From MED-G105 sp039025235 (GTDB lineage: Bacteria; Pseudomonadota; Alphaproteobacteria; Caulobacterales; Parvularculaceae): a stretch of 64,000 nucleotides of DNA. A program made the position numbers and the translations under genes. Each line of letters begins with the position of its first letter. Within the stretch, counting starts at the first letter, position 1. The notes under the pieces are model-generated. The model was not told where the DNA came from and did no database searches. It saw nothing but the letters and a program-made list of their open reading frames with translations. Positions 24,867-33,126 of this stretch are shown one piece after another. The stretch spans positions 170,242 to 234,241 of the forward strand of contig JBCCOS010000007.1 of the NCBI GenBank assembly GCA_039025235.1, written 5' to 3'.

Positions 24867-25565
24867 ATGACAGATACGATTACGATAGTTGATTACGGGT
24901 CCGGCAATCTGCGCTCAGTGCAGAAAGCCGTCGAGTTTGCGGCGCGCACTTCAGAAGCCGTTCCTCATGGAACCAAAGTGATTGTTTCCTCGGCCCCAGA
25001 AGAGGTAATGCAATCAGACCGATTGATCCTTCCGGGCGTGGGCGCCTTTAGAGCTTGTGCCGAAGGACTCGCCGCTCGTGATGGACTTTTCGAGGCCATC
25101 GAACACGTTGTTAGAAGAAAAGCGCAGCCGTTTCTTGGCGTTTGCGTGGGGATGCAGTTACTCGCTGATGTTGGATTGGAATTTGGCACGACAAAAGGAT
25201 TCGGTTGGATCCCTGGCGAAGTGCGCGCCCTGCCCGTTGGCGATGGCATAAGTGGCGATGGCGTGAGTGGCGCCGGTGTAAGTGGTAAGGGCGTGCGTTC
25301 CCCTCATATGGGATGGAACACGGTTTCGTTTCGTCCCGGCCATCCACTTTTTGATGCCGTGCCCTCAGAAGCGGACTTCTATTTCGCCCATTCCTACCAT
25401 TTTAATACCAAAATAGATGAGCATTCCATTGGCGTATGCCGAAATGGCGTTGAATTCAACGCTGCCGTTGGGCACGCCAATGTTGCTGCCTGCCAGTTTC
25501 ACCCAGAAAAAAGCCAAGCAGCGGGGCTTGCCTTGATTGCTGCCTTTTTGCATTGGCGTCCTTAA
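24867..25565 (+). CDS. hisH: Imidazole glycerol phosphate synthase, glutaminase subunit
   Basis: HisH hydrolyses glutamine and channels ammonia to HisF. The 232-residue protein shows VDYGSGNLRSV at the N-terminus, LPGVGAF, the nucleophile elbow GVCVGMQLL with catalytic Cys near 94, PHMGWN, and CQFHPEKSQ with the His/Glu of the triad. It is longer than usual because of a four-copy repeat of 5 residues (GDGIS, GDGVS, GAGVS, GKGVR; residues 125-144) inserted just before PHMGWN, where relatives have only a short loop. It nearly overlaps hisA, so coupling is likely. Confidence 0.96.
   Translation: MTDTITIVDYGSGNLRSVQKAVEFAARTSEAVPHGTKVIVSSAPEEVMQSDRLILPGVGAFRACAEGLAARDGLFEAIEHVVRRKAQPFLGVCVGMQLLADVGLEFGTTKGFGWIPGEVRALPVGDGISGDGVSGAGVSGKGVRSPHMGWNTVSFRPGHPLFDAVPSEADFYFAHSYHFNTKIDEHSIGVCRNGVEFNAAVGHANVAACQFHPEKSQAAGLALIAAFLHWRP
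25239..25298 (+). repeat. 4 x 15-bp imperfect tandem array inside hisH
   Basis: Units start at 25239, 25254, 25269 and 25284, each of 15 bp with the pattern GGCGATGGCGTGAGT. The first two differ at two bases; the later ones are more diverged. The length keeps the reading frame and adds about 20 Gly/Ser-rich residues. Confidence 0.9.
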
Positions 25566-25579
25566 ATGAGTTTCGTTCA

Positions 25580-26332
25580 ATGGCGATAGAGTCCCCCTCC
25601 CCCAAAAATTTGTCGCTTTATCCTGCCATTGATCTGAAGGCTGGTGAGTGCGTCCGGCTACTCCATGGCAAAATGAATGAAGCCACTGTCTATAATTCCG
25701 ATCCTGCGGCTCAGGCCAGACTCTTTGCCGATGACGGGTTCACGCGTTTGCACATTGTTGACTTGGATGGTGCCTTCAGCGGGAATGCGGAAAACCACCG
25801 CGCGGTAAAAGCGATATTGGATACGGACCCGAAATGGTGTCAGCTCGGCGGGGGTATAAGAACGATGCAAGCCGTTGAAGGTTGGTTAAATGCTGGAATT
25901 GATCGCGTTATTTTGGGCACGGCCGCGGTAAAGGACCCAAGCTTTGTAAAAGCGGCAGCGAAAGCTTTTCCTGAGCAAGTTGCCGTTGGCATAGATGCGG
26001 AAAATGGGCGTGTCAAAATCGCCGGTTGGGCCGAAGATGGTAGCGCTGATGTGCTCGAAATCGCCAAGCGTTTCGAAGATGTGGGCGTTGGTGCAATGAT
26101 ATACACAGACATTACGCGCGATGGCGCGCTATCTGGGGTCAATGTTGACGCCACTGCGGCGCTGGCCGAATCGATTTCAATTCCCGTCATTGCGTCCGGC
26201 GGCGTGAGCGGCGTTGAGGACATCAAGAACTTGTCCGCTTCACCGTCCATTGAAGGGGTCATTATCGGACGGGCTCTATATGATGGACGCCTTTCGCCGA
26301 TAGAGGCGGTTTCGGCGTCAAAACGCCTATGA
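25580..26332 (+). CDS. hisA: Phosphoribosylformimino-5-aminoimidazole carboxamide ribotide isomerase
   Basis: HisA is a (βα)8-barrel isomerase acting on ProFAR, directly before HisF/HisH. The ~250-residue protein shows LYPAIDLKAGECVRL with the catalytic Asp, the first phosphate site LGGGIRTMQ, TAAVKDP, AVGIDAENGRVKIAGW, YTDITRDGALSGVN with the second catalytic Asp, and IASGGVSGVEDI. The ATG at 25580 is chosen because the longer frame starts with TTG inside hisH. It starts 15 bp after the hisH stop. A dispersed repeat follows 89 bp after its stop. Confidence 0.96.
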   Translation: MAIESPSPKNLSLYPAIDLKAGECVRLLHGKMNEATVYNSDPAAQARLFADDGFTRLHIVDLDGAFSGNAENHRAVKAILDTDPKWCQLGGGIRTMQAVEGWLNAGIDRVILGTAAVKDPSFVKAAAKAFPEQVAVGIDAENGRVKIAGWAEDGSADVLEIAKRFEDVGVGAMIYTDITRDGALSGVNVDATAALAESISIPVIASGGVSGVEDIKNLSASPSIEGVIIGRALYDGRLSPIEAVSASKRL

Positions 26333-26421
26333 TATGCTGAGACCTGGAGTGTTTCACTGCCCTCACCGTTTGAGGTTTGCGGTGACAACTGAACCGAAAC
26401 TTTTTGGTTTCAAAGACTAAA

Positions 26422-26519
26422 GCATTTCCAAGCCAAGGGTGAGCGGTTGGCGTTAAGGAAATGCGTAAAATCAAGAACGTAAAGCGCCGTTCTGATTTCA
26501 ATTGAAACGAAGGCGCTTT
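26422..26519. repeat. Full 98-bp composite repeat inside the his cluster (B-16-A)
   Basis: Module B is 26422-26464 (43 bp), the spacer is 16 bp and module A is 26481-26519 (39 bp, AAAGCGCC/GGCGCTTT). It occupies the hisA-CHAD gap, so transcription reading through the his cluster would include both hairpins. Confidence 0.85.
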
Positions 26520-26564
26520 AGGCGGGCCAACAAGAAGGCCTGAGGGAATCGGCAAAACTGTCGA

Positions 26565-28457
26565 ATGGGGTGTGTTGTGACGGCTTATCTTGCGCCACAA
26601 TTCAGTTTGGCCCTTGAAGGTCCGGCGCCAGATATTGCCACGATTGCGCGGCATCATATTCTGTGCGCGAAAACCCCTGTTCCAAATGAAACGAACCGCC
26701 ATTGGCGTCGCGTTCGCGCCACATATTTCGATACCAGAATGTTTGACCTAACGCGCGTTGGAAGTTGTCTGTGGCAGGATGAAGATGGCGTTGGCTTATC
26801 ATGTCGACAGCAACCGAATGACGCTTTTTCGATGGCCTCATTTTATCATCGTCTTGATGAAAAACGCCAGAGAGAAGATCTGCCGCGAATAATGTCTGAC
26901 GACACCTCTGAATGGCAAGCGGCCCCTTTTGCCAATGCACCGCCGCCACAATCGGATATCGATCCTGACTTGCTTACACACATTTTAAATGATTCCAAGC
27001 TTCCAAAGGATGTTGGCGCGCTGATACGCGATACGTATACTGATTTCCATGCCATCGGCATTTTGGTATATGATCGTTTTTTGGCTGTTGTTTCACTCGA
27101 TCAAGACATTGTGCGTATTGAGGTTAATATTGGTCGTGCGGAAGAAACTGATATTGATCAGTATCCACCACACCAAGCGATGGCCGGTATTACGCTGAGC
27201 CTTCTCAGTGGTGAAGGTTCAAATCTGTTCGACTTTGCAAGGAGGATTATTGAAGAGAGCTCAGGGCGAATTCGGATATCTGGCAGAGCCCCGTTCATAC
27301 CACCATTTGTCCAGGTTTCTGCAATGGCACTTGAAAATCCGATCAAGGCCGGCGCGTCACCTGGAGAAACGGCCGGGGACGTTTTACGATCTGGGATCAA
27401 AGCGAGCGCCATAAATTTAGCGGCGGCTACAGCTGTATTATGCGCAGCGTCCCACGAGCCTTTTGATGATGATCTTGAAGACCAAAAAACGTCTAAACCA
27501 GAGGTCGGCAAGTCGCTGGTTCGAAAGTCTTTGGCGCACAATTCTTTGATGCGCAATTCTTTGTTGCGAAGTGATGCCGGACGCCGGGCGCGCGTGGCAA
27601 TGCGTCGGTTCCGTGCGTTTGAAAAAGTCTATCGTAAAGCCATTAAAGATAAAGGGCTGCGGTCTCTTACGGACCAAGCCCGTGTCTACGCCCGTCTAAT
27701 TGGCGCAGCGCGTGACTGGGATGTTTTTCTCCATGAAACGCTCAATGATCTTGCGCCGCTTTTGGACGAAGTTGATCCGCAGGGCAGGGGGCGGCTTGTT
27801 TTACAGCGTAGGGGCGCTGCGATCCGCCGCGCGCGTTGGCAAACGGCGTGTGCTGCTTTGAACGATATGAAATTCGCGCACTTCCTCCTTGATCTAGTTG
27901 AGGCCGGTTTGGTTTCGCCTTGGCGTGGTGACGCAAATGCTGACCTCATTTTGCCAGCAGAAGAGTTTTCATGTCTCGCGCTTGATCGTGCTTTTTTGAA
28001 GGCTGAAAAGGTGGGGGCGGCGGCCCACTTAGACGATATGGAAGCGATCCATGGGCTTCGTTTAGAGTTAAAGAAATTTCGTTATGCCGCTCAGATTTTT
28101 CGCGGTCTTTATGACAAAGAGGAGCGCAAGCCCTTTTTTGCAGCACTCGCCGATTTGCAGGAACGCCTGGGACAACTGAATGACTCTGTTGTTGCCCAGC
28201 GGCTGACAACCGAGGCGATTGGTGCCGCGGGGAGGGACGGCGTTGCGATCGCGGGATATCCTAGCGAGTCTGATGAGGCCGTATTGTTGCATGCTGCGGG
28301 GTTTGTTGCTGGCGCAAAGGCCGCTAAAGCGGATAGCGCCGCGCGCGCGGCTTTACCGTTATGGCATATGCTTGCCACCCGTCATCCCTATTGGCGACCG
28401 CAGCATCGCGATAACGTAACCCCGTTGCGCATCAATGACCGAGACGACCATGCTTAA
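26565..28457 (+). CDS. CYTH-like / CHAD domain protein
   Basis: The 630-residue protein has a C-terminal CHAD domain (~338-620): RARVAMRRFRAFEKVYR, LIGAARDWDVFL, IHGLRLELKKFRYAAQIF and ADLQERLGQLNDSVVAQ. CHAD domains are helical His/Arg/Lys-rich modules that bind polyphosphate. The N-terminal ~230 residues look like a degenerate CYTH (triphosphate tunnel) domain: ATYFDTRMFDL is visible, but the hallmark E-x-E-x-K near the start is not, so catalysis is doubtful. Between them is a four-copy pentapeptide repeat (KSLVR, KSLAH, NSLMR, NSLLR; residues 316-335). It overlaps hisF by 8 bp. The link to histidine synthesis is unknown. Confidence 0.85.
   Translation: MGCVVTAYLAPQFSLALEGPAPDIATIARHHILCAKTPVPNETNRHWRRVRATYFDTRMFDLTRVGSCLWQDEDGVGLSCRQQPNDAFSMASFYHRLDEKRQREDLPRIMSDDTSEWQAAPFANAPPPQSDIDPDLLTHILNDSKLPKDVGALIRDTYTDFHAIGILVYDRFLAVVSLDQDIVRIEVNIGRAEETDIDQYPPHQAMAGITLSLLSGEGSNLFDFARRIIEESSGRIRISGRAPFIPPFVQVSAMALENPIKAGASPGETAGDVLRSGIKASAINLAAATAVLCAASHEPFDDDLEDQKTSKPEVGKSLVRKSLAHNSLMRNSLLRSDAGRRARVAMRRFRAFEKVYRKAIKDKGLRSLTDQARVYARLIGAARDWDVFLHETLNDLAPLLDEVDPQGRGRLVLQRRGAAIRRARWQTACAALNDMKFAHFLLDLVEAGLVSPWRGDANADLILPAEEFSCLALDRAFLKAEKVGAAAHLDDMEAIHGLRLELKKFRYAAQIFRGLYDKEERKPFFAALADLQERLGQLNDSVVAQRLTTEAIGAAGRDGVAIAGYPSESDEAVLLHAAGFVAGAKAAKADSAARAALPLWHMLATRHPYWRPQHRDNVTPLRINDRDDHA
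27510..27569 (+). repeat. 4 x 15-bp tandem array in the CHAD protein linker
   Basis: Imperfect 15-bp units begin at 27510, 27525, 27540 and 27555, each encoding K/N-S-L-x-R/H. The array lies at the boundary between the CYTH-like and CHAD parts. It has the same period and copy number as the array in hisH 2.2 kb upstream but a different sequence. Confidence 0.85.
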
Positions 28458-29226
28458 GATCCGAATTATTCCTTGCCTGGACGTGAAAGATGGACGCGTC
28501 GTTAAAGGCGTTCAATTCGTCAGCCTTCGAGATGCAGGTGACCCGGTAGAAGCAGCGCTTGCATATAATGAAGCGGGTGCGGATGAACTTTGCTTTCTCG
28601 ACATCTCTGCAAGCCACGAGGGCAGGCACATTATGCTCGACAAGGTCGCGGAGGTTGCCGAGCGTTGTTTTATGCCGCTAACCGTTGGCGGCGGTGTTCG
28701 TTCGACTGATGACTTTCGTCGCCTTCTTTTGGCGGGTGCCGATAAAGTTGCGGTCAATACGGCGGCGGTGAAGAATCCAAGCCTTTTGAATGAAGCGGCT
28801 AATCAATTTGGCGCACAGTGCGTGGTCGTTGCAATTGATGCCCGCAGAGTGGCTGATGACAAGTGGGAGATCTTTACCCATGGTGGGCGCGAGCCGACAG
28901 GGATTGATGCGATAGAATTTGCGAAATTAGCTGAAGAAAGTGGCGCTGGCGAAATACTCCTTACATCAATGGATGCTGATGGTGGCAAAACGGGCTATGA
29001 TATTGCCTTGACGAAGAATATTGTCCAAGCCACATCACTGCCGGTCATTGCTTCTGGTGGGGCGGGCAATTTGCAACATCTCGTTGACGTGGTTCTTGAG
29101 GGCGGTGCCAATGCTGTTTTAGCAGCCTCAATATTTCATTTTGGCGAATACACAATTTTGCAGGCAAGAGAAGCCTTAAAACAGGCCGGTGTGCCGACAC
29201 GCACACCGTTGGAAGCTATGAGTTAA
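28450..29226 (+). CDS. hisF: Imidazole glycerol phosphate synthase, cyclase subunit
   Basis: HisF uses ammonia from HisH to make imidazole glycerol phosphate and AICAR. The (βα)8-barrel begins MLKIRIIPCLDVKDGRVVKG with the catalytic Asp, then ADELCFLDISAS, TVGGGVRS, DKVAVNTAAVKNP, VVAIDARR, GEILLTSMDADGGKTGYD with the second catalytic Asp, and VIASGGAGN. The ATG at 28450 fits the family N-terminus and gives 258 residues; an in-frame ATG at 28435 is less likely. It overlaps the end of the CHAD gene, indicating translational coupling. Confidence 0.97.
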   Translation: MLKIRIIPCLDVKDGRVVKGVQFVSLRDAGDPVEAALAYNEAGADELCFLDISASHEGRHIMLDKVAEVAERCFMPLTVGGGVRSTDDFRRLLLAGADKVAVNTAAVKNPSLLNEAANQFGAQCVVVAIDARRVADDKWEIFTHGGREPTGIDAIEFAKLAEESGAGEILLTSMDADGGKTGYDIALTKNIVQATSLPVIASGGAGNLQHLVDVVLEGGANAVLAASIFHFGEYTILQAREALKQAGVPTRTPLEAMS

Positions 29227-29314
29227 ACTGCATAGTTGATAGTACGGTGCGCGGTGCAACGTCTACAGGGTACCATGCACCAACACCAAGAAAACCTTAT
29301 GATCGGAGATGAGG

Positions 29315-29641
29315 GTGACGGAAGAAACACTGGGTTCAGCATTAGATCGCTTGCTTGATGTTGCATCCAAGCGTCGTGGTGGTGATCCCGATACGTCCTA
29401 CACGGCAAAGCTTCTGAATGACGGTACCGCTCGGTGTGCCAAGAAATTTGGCGAAGAGGCTGTCGAAGTCGTTATAGCGGCCGCGCAAGAAGATCATGGG
29501 CAGTTTTGTGACGAAGTTGCCGATGTGCTTTACCATCTTAGTGTTTTGATTATATCGTCGAATGTGGACCCGGCCGATATCGCGGGTGTCCTCAAGAAGC
29601 GTGAAGGCATCTCCGGGCTTGATGAAAAGGCTTCACGCTGA
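29315..29641 (+). CDS. hisE: Phosphoribosyl-ATP pyrophosphatase
   Basis: HisE removes pyrophosphate from phosphoribosyl-ATP, the second step of histidine synthesis. The ~108-residue protein shows TSYTAKLLNDGTARCAKKFGEEAVEVVIAA with the metal-binding Glu cluster, followed by DEVADVLYHLSVLI. The GTG at 29315 is preferred because GGAG lies 6 bases upstream; an ATG two codons earlier directly abuts that GGAG. It is the last his gene seen; hisG, hisD, hisC and hisI are not in this window. Confidence 0.95.
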   Translation: MTEETLGSALDRLLDVASKRRGGDPDTSYTAKLLNDGTARCAKKFGEEAVEVVIAAAQEDHGQFCDEVADVLYHLSVLIISSNVDPADIAGVLKKREGISGLDEKASR

Positions 29642-29679
29642 TTTTTTGCGACGGTGGTTTGCCTACTGAAATGCACCCT

Positions 29680-29777
29680 AAAGCGCCTCCGTTTCAATTG
29701 GAATCAGAAGGGCGCTTTAAGTTGTTGATTTTACGCATTTCCTTAACGCCAACCGCACACACTTGGCTTGGAAATGC
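29680..29777. repeat. Full 98-bp composite repeat (A-16-B)
   Basis: Module A is 29680-29718, the spacer is 16 bp and module B is 29735-29777. It lies between the convergent hisE and adenosine kinase genes. A decayed half copy (AAAGCGCACTTCCAATT) directly follows at 29781. Confidence 0.85.
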
Positions 29778-29855
29778 TTTAAAGCGCACTTCCAATTCTG
29801 ATCCCAAGAGCCTTTCGTTACAAGAGCCGTTCGTTAACAGGGATCCGGGTTGGCG

Positions 29856-30845
29856 TTATATTAGTCCATGTTCTTCAGCAAGCGTCTTGAGGCTCATTTG
29901 CGGCCGTGCGCCGAAATGGCTAATAATTTCGCTTGCCGCTAAAGCACCAAGTTTGCCAGCTTTTTCCAGACTTTCGTCGCGGGCGAGGCCATATAAAACA
30001 CCAGCGGCATAGGAATCGCCAGCACCGGTCGTATCTACAAGAGAGGTCGGCGTGACCGCATCAATAGGGACACTGTCACCATCGCGCGGCACGAGAACGG
30101 ACCCTTTTTCGGATTTGGTAATAGCCGTAAGAGGGCAGGCGGCGCGTGCGGCTGCTTCAAGGTCCACATCTCCAAAGAGTGCGCGCGCTTCATCTTCATT
30201 CGCAAACAGAATATCCACATGGTCGCTGATGAAACTTTGAAAGGCCGCGTGGTTTCTTTCAACACAACCGGAATCTGAAAGAGTCAATGCCGTTTTTCGA
30301 CCCGCTTCGCGGGCCATTTTACATGCTTTTACAAAAGCCGCGCGCGGTCCCTCTTGTTCAAAGAGATAACCCTCAAAATAGGTTATCGCCGCGCTCGTCA
30401 CGAAATCTTCCTCAACGTCATCCGGGGCAACAAACCCAGCAGCACCCAGAAACGTGCTCATGGACCGTTGGGCATCGGCCGTAACATTCACCAAGCATCG
30501 TCCGGTGCCAGGACCATCGGATAGGGGCGCGGTTGCAAACGCAACGCCAAGGCTTTTGAGATCATGTGCAAATATCTTTCCAAGGGCATCATCGGCAACC
30601 TTTCCGATGAATCCCCCTCGTCCTCCTAATGATGCGAGACAGGCAATGGTGTTGGCCGCTGATCCTCCCGAAACTTCAACACCGGACGCCATGGCATCAT
30701 AGATCGTTGACGCCTGGTCTTCTTCGATCAAGGTCATTCCACCTTTGATGATCCCGAACTTTTCCAGGAAGGCATCGTCTGCGTTCGCTAGAACATCAAC
30801 AATTGCGTTTCCAACGCCAACGACGTCGATACTTGTTAGGGCCAT
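29856..30845 (-). CDS. Adenosine kinase-like PfkB family sugar kinase
   Basis: The 329-residue ribokinase-family protein has N-terminal VVGVGNAIVDVLA, GGSAANTIACLASLGGRGGFIGKVADDALG (PfkB signature 1), the anion-hole region SLVDTTGAGDSYAAGVLYGL (signature 2, catalytic Asp) and IISHFGARPQMSL at the C-terminus. This form is the usual alphaproteobacterial adenosine kinase type, which phosphorylates adenosine to AMP for purine salvage; exact substrate preference cannot be fixed from motifs. It is convergent with hisE across a repeat. Confidence 0.88.
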   Translation of the reverse strand: MALTSIDVVGVGNAIVDVLANADDAFLEKFGIIKGGMTLIEEDQASTIYDAMASGVEVSGGSAANTIACLASLGGRGGFIGKVADDALGKIFAHDLKSLGVAFATAPLSDGPGTGRCLVNVTADAQRSMSTFLGAAGFVAPDDVEEDFVTSAAITYFEGYLFEQEGPRAAFVKACKMAREAGRKTALTLSDSGCVERNHAAFQSFISDHVDILFANEDEARALFGDVDLEAAARAACPLTAITKSEKGSVLVPRDGDSVPIDAVTPTSLVDTTGAGDSYAAGVLYGLARDESLEKAGKLGALAASEIISHFGARPQMSLKTLAEEHGLI

Positions 30846-31082
30846 GAGCGTTTATTTCCTTTGGGGTGAAAACGTATGATAAAAGTTTGTTATAGGGATC
30901 TAGACTTGCATGCGAAACGAAGCAAGGGCACAAGTTTGGGATGGACGAGCACTAGAGCAAATCCCATTCAACCCTATTTGGAAAATGCTCCAGGTCACTT
31001 TCTCGGGCCCCTTTCTCGGGTGCCTTGCAGATCCTGGTGACAAACCGATACAGCAGAGATTTGAGAGTTAGGATGAACCTGC

Positions 31083-31508
31083 ATGCGATACCTCCACTCT
31101 TTATACGCCCTAAAATCGAATACGTGCCGGTTGAGGTGGGGTGTCGTCGTCTTAGGTGTTTCGTCGGTTTTGGGTTGCTCAACAATTGTCACTGATGATC
31201 CGACCCTGTCCGGGCGCCCGCGCACACAACCGCCCATAAATTCGACTACCGTGTCATATTCACCGCGTGATTTCGAGGGACGAACAGCGGCCGAAATTGA
31301 TTCATTGATTGGCACTCCTGCACTGTCTCGGCGTGAGGGGAGGGGCGAGTTCCGACGGTATGATTTTGAGCGCTGCTCATTTATGATGGTTCTTGTTCCC
31401 GACGGTCGTGGTATCAACAGGGTCGGTACACTTTATGCTGGCGCCTTATCGGCTGATGCGGAAAATCCGAGCTTAAAGGAATGCCTTGCTGGCGGGCCAA
31501 AGCGTTGA
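31083..31508 (+). CDS. Putative outer-membrane lipoprotein
   Basis: The 141-residue protein has a basic N-terminus, a hydrophobic stretch (WGVVVLGVSSV) and a lipobox ending LGC at about residue 32, giving a mature lipoprotein of about 110 residues. The middle, TAAEIDSLIGTPALSRREGRGEFRRYDFERCSFMM, is like small alphaproteobacterial lipoproteins of the SmpA/BamE-like type, with the LIG-x-P turn and a Cys. The function is unknown. It is divergent from the adenosine kinase gene. Confidence 0.75.
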   Translation: MRYLHSLYALKSNTCRLRWGVVVLGVSSVLGCSTIVTDDPTLSGRPRTQPPINSTTVSYSPRDFEGRTAAEIDSLIGTPALSRREGRGEFRRYDFERCSFMMVLVPDGRGINRVGTLYAGALSADAENPSLKECLAGGPKR

Positions 31509-31524
31509 GGCGAACAACGGTTTT

Positions 31525-31563
31525 AGAGCTTTTTGCGTTCCGATTCCATCGGAACGCCGCTCT
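31525..31563. repeat. 39-bp module A variant after the lipoprotein gene
   Basis: The outer ends AGAGC/GCTCT span exactly 39 bp. Inside, GCGTTCCGAT (31535-31544) and ATCGGAACGC (31548-31557) form a perfect 10-bp stem with a 3-base loop. It lies between convergent genes and may stop transcription. Confidence 0.7.
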
Positions 31564-31645
31564 AAGTCCTTGTTTGATCGCGTTTTACCCAATGTGATCG
31601 TCCGGCGTGACACGCGAGCGTTCCAAAGCCATCTGCCATAAGGCG

Positions 31646-33004
31646 TTATCCTGTTGCAGGCGTTTGCTTGTCCCGAAATTCCTGTTCAGCCCTGCGCAAC
31701 AGGAAAATCATCCCCAAAGCGGGTAGCCCGACGAGCGCTGTTCCGACAAAAAACCAGGAGTAATCGACGGCCTCAACAATAAAGCCCGAAAATCCGCCTA
31801 CAAACTTCCCTGGTATTGCATAAAATGAACTAAATAAGGCGTATTGCGTTGCCGTGAATGCCGTATTGGTCAGGCTCGACATGTAAGCAATTAAAATCGT
31901 ACCGGCATATCCATAGGCGATATTGTCGATGATAACAGCTGTGGCGAGATTCAAAGGGTCAGCCGGTGCAACCGCTAACCAAGCATAGAGAAGGTTTGTC
32001 ACTGACTGGACGATGACGCCAATAAATAACGACGTCAAAAAATTCAGCCTTAGCAGAATGACGCCGCCTAGGAAGACACCAAGCATTGTCGCAAATGTCC
32101 CAGCACCGCCTTTGATTGCTGCGATCTGATCTTTTGGGTAGCCGACATCAACATATAACGGCCCGGTCATAAAGCCCATTACAAAATCGGGTACACGATA
32201 AAGAGCAATGAATGCCAGGATCGTTATGGCCGCGAAGCCAAAGCGGTTAAAGAAATCCGCAAACGGCCCGATCACCGACGCCTGAAACGCCTGCAAAGGG
32301 GGCAGTCTTTTCGGCGGGGTATATGTTCCCGTTTCAACGCGAGGGGCAAACAGCGCAACGCAAAAGCCGATGCCCATGAGCGCCGCCATTGTTCTGTAGG
32401 CTGTTGGCCAATCCACATATTCGGCAATGAAAAGTGGGGCTGTTGTTGCGATCAAAATACCCGTGCGATAGCCATACTGATACATGGCCGCCATCATACC
32501 TTGTTCTGTGTCATCAGCCGCTTCGATCCGCCAAGCATCGACGGCGATATCCTGGGTTGCCGATGAAAAGGCAATCAGTATCGAGACGACAGCAACATAA
32601 AACAGATTTGCCGCTGGATTCGCAAACGACATGGCGAACAAAGCGGATGCGACGCCAATCTGAGCCGTGGCCATCCAGGCGCGTCGTCGACCGATCTTCT
32701 TTTCAAGGATTGGTATGGGAACCCGGTCAAGAGCCGGTGCCCAGAGAAACTTCAGGGTGAAGGCAAACCCGACGAAAGCAAAAAGCCCAATATCGCCTTT
32801 ACTCACCCCCTCTTCGCGCAGCCATATCGATAAGGTCTGGAAAATGAGGAAAAACGGCAATCCTGCGGAAAAGCCGAACAACGACATAACAATGCCGCGT
32901 GGCGTAAAATAGGTCTTAAGCGCTTCGATCAATGACTTTTTTTCAAGCGTGTCATCGTTGTTTTGGTCCGATTGAATCGTTTTTTCTGAGGTTGTCTCTG
33001 TCAT
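31646..33004 (-). CDS. AmpG-like MFS transporter
   Basis: This is an integral membrane protein of ~452 residues with about 12 to 14 hydrophobic segments. The start of the transport domain, GIVMSLFGFSAGLPFFLIFQTLSIWL, and then FAFTLKFLWAPALDRVPIP and GRRRAWM match AmpG-type muropeptide permeases, which bring GlcNAc-anhydro-MurNAc peptides into the cytoplasm for cell-wall recycling. That would suit the mltA transglycosylase in this window, but they are not linked. The ATG at 33004 replaces a TTG eight codons upstream; no clear ribosome-binding site is seen. Confidence 0.85.
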   Translation of the reverse strand: MTETTSEKTIQSDQNNDDTLEKKSLIEALKTYFTPRGIVMSLFGFSAGLPFFLIFQTLSIWLREEGVSKGDIGLFAFVGFAFTLKFLWAPALDRVPIPILEKKIGRRRAWMATAQIGVASALFAMSFANPAANLFYVAVVSILIAFSSATQDIAVDAWRIEAADDTEQGMMAAMYQYGYRTGILIATTAPLFIAEYVDWPTAYRTMAALMGIGFCVALFAPRVETGTYTPPKRLPPLQAFQASVIGPFADFFNRFGFAAITILAFIALYRVPDFVMGFMTGPLYVDVGYPKDQIAAIKGGAGTFATMLGVFLGGVILLRLNFLTSLFIGVIVQSVTNLLYAWLAVAPADPLNLATAVIIDNIAYGYAGTILIAYMSSLTNTAFTATQYALFSSFYAIPGKFVGGFSGFIVEAVDYSWFFVGTALVGLPALGMIFLLRRAEQEFRDKQTPATG

Positions 33005-33126
33005 GAAAAGAACCCGTGACCACTGCAAGCAGCAGGAAAATAGAAGTGTGCAACAAGACTAAACCTGTTCGTGACAACAAAAAGGCCGTAGGAGCATCGT
33101 TTTGCCGCCTGACCATTGATTAATGG

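Noticed and set aside
27946..28209. Minus-strand frames inside the CHAD gene
   Set aside because: They overlap the strongly supported CHAD domain and show no family motif.
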